This document shows, in pieces, positions 60,484 through 64,000 of a stretch of 64,000 bases of DNA. The position numbers were made by a program, and so were the translations under genes. The notes under the pieces are model-generated. The model was not told where the DNA came from. It worked only from the letters and a program-made list of their open reading frames with translations, and searched no databases. Numbering within the stretch: the stretch's first letter is position 1; the number at the start of each line of letters is the position of its first letter. This DNA comes from Heterostelium multicystogenum (taxonomy: Eukaryota; Evosea; Eumycetozoa; Acytosteliales; Acytosteliaceae): assembly GCA_003667245.1 (NCBI GenBank), contig RCNN01000586.1, positions 26,054-90,053 on the forward strand, read 5' to 3'.

Positions 60484-61389
60484 ATGAAAATTGACGATAT
60501 CGATGCCTTTGTCGAAGTGATTCGTTGCCAGTCCATCAGCCATGCCGCCGAGTCGCTGCAACTGACCCAGCCGGCCATTACCCGTCGCGTGCAGAACTTC
60601 GAGCAGGCGCTGGGGGTGGAGTTGTTCGACCGCAACACCAAGCCGCTCAAGCCTACTTTGATCGGAACGCGGGTGTATGAACAGTGCCGTTCGATCCTTC
60701 GGGAAATGGACGCCCTGCGGGAACTGGTGGCCACCGACGCGCCGCCCACCGGCCTGCTGCGCCTGGGGGTGCCGCAGACCATTGGCGACGTGGTGTTGCT
60801 GGACGCCCTCAAGCACCTGCGCAGTGAATTCCCCGAGCTGCGGGCCCAGGTGGCTACCGGCTGGGGCAGCCAACTGGTGGGCAAGATCGAGCGCGGCGAA
60901 CTGGACGCGGCGGCGGCGCTGTTCCCGGCGGGCAAGATCTTCCCGGACAACATCGTCGGCGAGTCCATCGGCAAGATGGAACTGGTGGTGGTGTGTGCCA
61001 AGGCCCAACTGCCGAAGAAGCCCTGCAAGCTGGCGGACGTGTACCAGAATGGCTGGATCCTGAACCCGGATGGCTGCGGTTTCCGTGCCGGGTTGCAACG
61101 CACCCTGTCGGACCAGGGCCTGGCGTTGCGGGTCAACCTGGAGACCTTCGGCACCGAGCTGCAACTGGGCCTGGTGGCTGACGGCCTGGGCCTCGGCCTG
61201 GTGCCACGCCCGCTGCTGGAGCGCAGTGCCCATCGCGATCAACTGGCGGCCATGCCACTGAAGGACTTCAAGCCGGTGATGGACCTGTGGCTGATCTACC
61301 CGCATTTCCTGGGCAACCTGCAAGGGCCGGTGGACGCGTTTGGCAAGCTGGTGGCGGCGTCGTTGCACAAGGTGCGCAATGCGGCGTGA
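60484..61389 (+). CDS. LysR-family regulator (CysB/Cbl-like position)
   Basis: Intact; ATG 60484 (MKIDDIDAFVEVIRCQSISHA) chosen over upstream codons because the family begins there; 301 residues. The helix-turn-helix is SISHAAESLQLTQPAITRRVQNFEQALG. The effector domain has LLRLGVPQTIGDVVLLDALK, DAAAALFPAGKIFPDNIVGE and LGLVADGLGLGLVPRPLLE. It is divergent from the cysteine dioxygenase/rhodanese genes; the AT-rich 60263-60483 gap contains several T-N11-A possibilities, so it probably regulates that block. Confidence 0.9.
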   Translation: MKIDDIDAFVEVIRCQSISHAAESLQLTQPAITRRVQNFEQALGVELFDRNTKPLKPTLIGTRVYEQCRSILREMDALRELVATDAPPTGLLRLGVPQTIGDVVLLDALKHLRSEFPELRAQVATGWGSQLVGKIERGELDAAAALFPAGKIFPDNIVGESIGKMELVVVCAKAQLPKKPCKLADVYQNGWILNPDGCGFRAGLQRTLSDQGLALRVNLETFGTELQLGLVADGLGLGLVPRPLLERSAHRDQLAAMPLKDFKPVMDLWLIYPHFLGNLQGPVDAFGKLVAASLHKVRNAA

Positions 61390-61496
61390 TATGAAAAAAA
61401 ATAATAATTAGCTTAGATTAAAATGTGCTTTTTATTATTTTTGGTCATCCCCTAGGCTTGCCTGGAAGTCCTTAAGGCCATCCAGGAAGTTTTGCC

Positions 61497-62291
61497 ATGA
61501 GCAGCGTCACCTCGATCTCCAGTGTCTCGAACAACGTCCGCCAGCGGGTTACCCCGGAAGAGTGGGAGGTGCGCGTTAAACTTGCGGCGGCCTATCGGCT
61601 GGCGGCCTTGTACAAGTGGACCGACCACATCTACACGCACTTCTCCGCCCGGGTGCCGGGGCCTGAGGAGCATTTCCTGATCAATGCCTACGGGCTGTTG
61701 TTCGATGAGATCAGCGCTTCGAATCTGGTCAAGGTGGATATCGACGGCACGATTGTCGATGACCCTACGGGCCTGGGGATCAACTATGCGGGCTATGTGA
61801 TCCACAGCGCTATCCATGCGGCTCGCCACGATTTGCAGGCCGTGCTGCATACGCATACGCGCGACGGTATTGCGGTGTCGGCGCAGAAGGACGGGTTGTT
61901 GCCGATCTCCCAGCATTCCATCGGGTTTTCCGGGCGCGTTGCGTACCACGGGTATGAAGGCGTGGCCCTTGACCTGGATGAGCGTGAGCGGTTGGTGGCG
62001 GACCTGGGGGACAAGAGTGTGATGATCCTGCGCAACCATGGGTTGCTGACGGCGGGGGTGAGTGTGGAGCATGCGTTCCAGCAGCTGCAGGGGCTGGAGC
62101 GGGCGTGCAATATCCAGATTGCGGCGCAGGCGGGGGGGAATGCCGAGTTGATCTTTCCGCCGGCGGAGGTGGTGGCCAAGGTGGAGAAGCAGGCAGAAGT
62201 GTTCAAGAGCGGGGATGGGCCGGGGGTGGCGCGGCACTGGAATGCGTTGATTCGGCAATTGGAGCGTACGGATACTGATTACAAACTTTGA
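61497..62291 (+). CDS. Class II aldolase/adducin-family protein
   Basis: Intact, 264 residues. Family features are LAAAYRLAALYKWTDHIYTHFSAR, FLINAYGLLFDEISASNLVKV, AIHAARHDLQAVLHTHTRDG with zinc-binding His residues, VAYHGYEGVALDLDERERLV, KSVMILRNHGLLTAGVSVEHAF with the last metal His, and AELIFPPAEVV. The group includes ketose-phosphate aldolases and adducin-like proteins of unknown role. It follows the LysR gene in the same direction after about 107 bp of AT-rich DNA. Substrate not assignable. Confidence 0.92.
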   Translation: MSSVTSISSVSNNVRQRVTPEEWEVRVKLAAAYRLAALYKWTDHIYTHFSARVPGPEEHFLINAYGLLFDEISASNLVKVDIDGTIVDDPTGLGINYAGYVIHSAIHAARHDLQAVLHTHTRDGIAVSAQKDGLLPISQHSIGFSGRVAYHGYEGVALDLDERERLVADLGDKSVMILRNHGLLTAGVSVEHAFQQLQGLERACNIQIAAQAGGNAELIFPPAEVVAKVEKQAEVFKSGDGPGVARHWNALIRQLERTDTDYKL

Positions 62292-62328
62292 CGTTGTGGG
62301 TTTGGTATTTACGCTTGGTTGTGGGTGT

Positions 62329-63169
62329 ATATCCGTTATTTAGGTAACGGCCACTATTGGTTTCCGCTCTTACAGCGGCTCACTTTTGAACAGCGCAAAA
62401 GTAAGCAAAACGCTCTTTCCCCACCACTCGGCACCTCGCCTAGGCTCGGTGTGCCCTGACGCAGGCTTTGGACCGTGGGCCGCCGTCATGGGCCATCCCT
62501 GGCCCAGGACGGCTAACCCGGCGTCCTGCCGGGTTACCCACGCTCCAAAGCCTGCGTTCGGCCAGCGTGGTTTAACGGGGCGCCTAAGATCAAAAAGCAA
62601 GAGCACAGCGGCCTGAAAGCCGGCTTGAGTGTTAAAAGCTAAATCAAAAGCTGAAGCGGGCACGGTCCACTGTAGGAGCTGGCTTGCCTGCGATGGCATC
62701 GCTTCGGTGTGCCTGATGTACCGAGTTGCCTGCATCGCCGGCAAGCCAGCTCCTACAGAAAAACAGAACCACCCCCCCACAGAAAAGCAGAGCTGCATCA
62801 GCTTCAGATTTGGCTTTCGCTCTGGATCTTGCCTTTGCTTTTAACACTCAAGCCGGCCGGGAGGCCGCTGTGCTGTTGCTTTTGATCTTGATCTGCGGGC
62901 CCCGTCAACCACGATGGCCGCAAGTAGGCACGGTGGAGCGGGTAAATCGGCAAGGATGCCGATTTAGCCGCGCCGGGCCATGGATGGCCCGTCGCGGCGG
63001 CCCGCGGAACCGGGCCGGAGTGCGGGCATGCCGAGCCTAGGCGAGGCACCGAGTGGTGGGGCAAAGACCTTTTGGTTACTTTTGGCTGGGCCGGCATTCC
63101 GGGCGTTTGCCAAAAGTGACCCGCTGTAAGAGCGGAACCATAAGCCGCCGTTACCGAAGAAACGGATAT
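62329..63169. repeat. Long imperfect inverted repeat (about 840 bp) with internal hairpins
   Basis: The sequence from ATATCCGTT (62329) reappears inverted up to AACGGATAT (63169). Arms of about 330 bp match at most positions; blocks in common include CCGCTCTTACAGCGG, CCCCACCACTCGG, CCTCGCCTAGGCTCGG and GGCTTGAGTGTTAAAAGC. The middle holds a type C REP doublet. No long open frame has a recognisable product. It fills the whole gap between the aldolase and the truncated monooxygenase. Confidence 0.88.
62671..62757. repeat. REP doublet, type C, nested at the centre of the long inverted repeat
   Basis: TGTAGGAGCTGGCTTGCCTG (62671) and its complement (to 62757), a single-base variant of type C. 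Confidence 0.9.
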
Positions 63170-63187
63170 GTACTCGGTCCCCCTCCC

Positions 63188-64000
63188 TCAGGCCACTTTT
63201 CCAGCCGCCTGGCGCTCCCGCTCAGCCACCAACTGCCGAGTCAGCGGAATCAGCCTCTTCCCGTAATCAATAGCATCATTCAGCGGATCAAACCCACGAA
63301 TCAAAACGTCGTGATACCCAGGTCGTAATAATCCAGCAACGCCTCGGCCACTTGATCGGCCGTACCCACCAGCGATGTAGAGTTTACCCTGGCCCCCAGC
63401 AACCCCGCAATCCCGGTCCACAACCGCTTATCCAACCGCGACCCCTGGGCCGCCGCCGCCAACAAAGCCGCCGCGACCCCTCATTCGGGCGGGTTCACGC
63501 CTCACAAACCCATTCTTCTCAGCCAACGGCCGTCGCCTGCTCCAGGATGCTGTCCGCACGCTCCCAAGCCAGCGCTTCAGTCTCTGCCAGAATCGGCCGC
63601 CGCAACGACAAACTGAAGCGAACCGTACGCCCATGCCTGCCGCCTCAGCCCGCAACCTGGGTGACCACTTCCTTCACCTGCTCGTAGGTCTCACCCCACA
63701 GCGCATACACATCCGCATGCTTGCCCGCCACCGCAATGGCGCGCGCTGAAGACCCGCCAAAATACAACGGTATATGCGGCTGCTGTGGTGGACTTCACCG
63801 TCGAAAACGCCACCTCGTACCGGTAGTAGAGTGCCGTGATGTCGAAGGGCTTTTCACTGGTCCATTCCTGCCGCACCACGCTCAAGTACTCGTCGGTGCG
63901 CGCATAACGCTCATCCTTGTCGATATGACTGCCATCGGCCCGCAGTTCACAGGTCGTCGCCGCCGGTGATGATGTGCACCGCGGTGCGCCCGCCGTTGAA
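63188..64000 (-). CDS. LLM-class flavin monooxygenase (SsuD-like), C-terminal part, frameshifted
   Basis: The 5' part lies beyond the right edge; the end is ERERQAAGKVA at 63188. Readable parts from the edge inward are VHIITGGDD, DKDERYARTDEYLSVVRQEW, YFGGSSARAIAVAGKHADVYALWGE, FSLSLRPILAETEALAWERA, STSLVGTADQVAEALLDYYDLG, and IRGFDPLNDAIDYGKRLIPL. This matches FMNH2-dependent alkanesulfonate monooxygenase-type proteins. Breaks lie near 63965, 63790, 63640, 63535, 63475 and 63330. Together with the desulfonation-type genes further left it extends the organosulfur theme, though on the far side of the long inverted repeat. Confidence 0.85.

Noticed and set aside
62329..63169. Insertion sequence or transposase remnant
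   Set aside because: Long inverted arms look IS-like, but no transposase-like frame lies between them and no target duplication is evident.

Overview
The window is high-GC (about 60-65% by eye) gammaproteobacterial DNA. It looks like a chromosomal segment from the Pseudomonas fluorescens group: many LysR regulators, ABC importers and oxidoreductases, and REP hairpins of the types TGTGGCGAGGGAGCTTGCTC, TGTGGGAGCGGGCTTGCTCG and TGTGGGAGCTGGCTTGCC typical of those genomes. I see no rRNA, tRNA, prophage, CRISPR array or insertion sequence. Most genes carry one or more single-base indels that break clearly conserved families (transketolase, DhaK/DhaL, chemoreceptor, TonB receptors). I read this mainly as base-level error in the assembly, so frameshifted genes are listed as whole CDS spans with the breaks noted.

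Layout. 1-3.0 kb: a leftward amino-acid ABC importer operon (permease, ATPase, binding protein) followed by a truncated FAD oxidoreductase. 3.2-9.1 kb: a VOC protein, a large chemoreceptor, a LysR regulator, an EamA exporter and an SDR. 9.1-16 kb: a non-canonical transketolase, a YdcH-like small protein, the 2-oxoadipate decarboxylase HglS and a GH63-type glucosidase. 16-21.5 kb: an SCP2 protein, a histidine phosphatase, SohB, and a DHA2 efflux pump plus GlcG-like protein divergent from a LysR regulator.

21.6-30.9 kb is the most coherent system: DhaL, DhaK, a zinc alcohol dehydrogenase, an SDR and a CUT2 sugar ABC importer, all leftward, facing an RpiB isomerase and a SorC regulator. The gene set matches the mycobacterial tetritol pathway (EltD/DthD dehydrogenases, DerK kinase, DerI isomerase), which ends in erythrose-4-phosphate. 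A perfect 20-bp palindrome in the divergent promoter is the probable SorC operator.

31-40.8 kb holds an orphan SsuA-like binding protein, a phosphatase, a GFA protein, three LysR regulators, an aldo/keto reductase with a cupin, a quinone oxidoreductase, a secreted 13-residue repeat protein with its own terminator, a pirin and an AraC regulator. 40.9-45 kb: an operon of a membrane-anchored monooxygenase-like protein, a YtcJ-type amidohydrolase and a YcaC hydrolase, then a LysR regulator.

45-60.3 kb is a 15-kb block transcribed only leftward: cysteine dioxygenase, a four-rhodanese protein, an SsuA-like binding protein, a DszA/NtaA-type flavin monooxygenase, a Tat-exported binding protein, a DszC/SfnC-type flavoprotein, a 2-hydroxyacid dehydrogenase, a TonB receptor, a Tat-type flavin amine oxidase, a periplasmic RidA and a second TonB receptor. 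This suggests scavenging of organosulfur or amine compounds, with two binding proteins but no permease or ATPase in the block. A divergent LysR, a class II aldolase, an 840-bp long inverted repeat with covarying internal hairpins and a truncated LLM monooxygenase complete the window.
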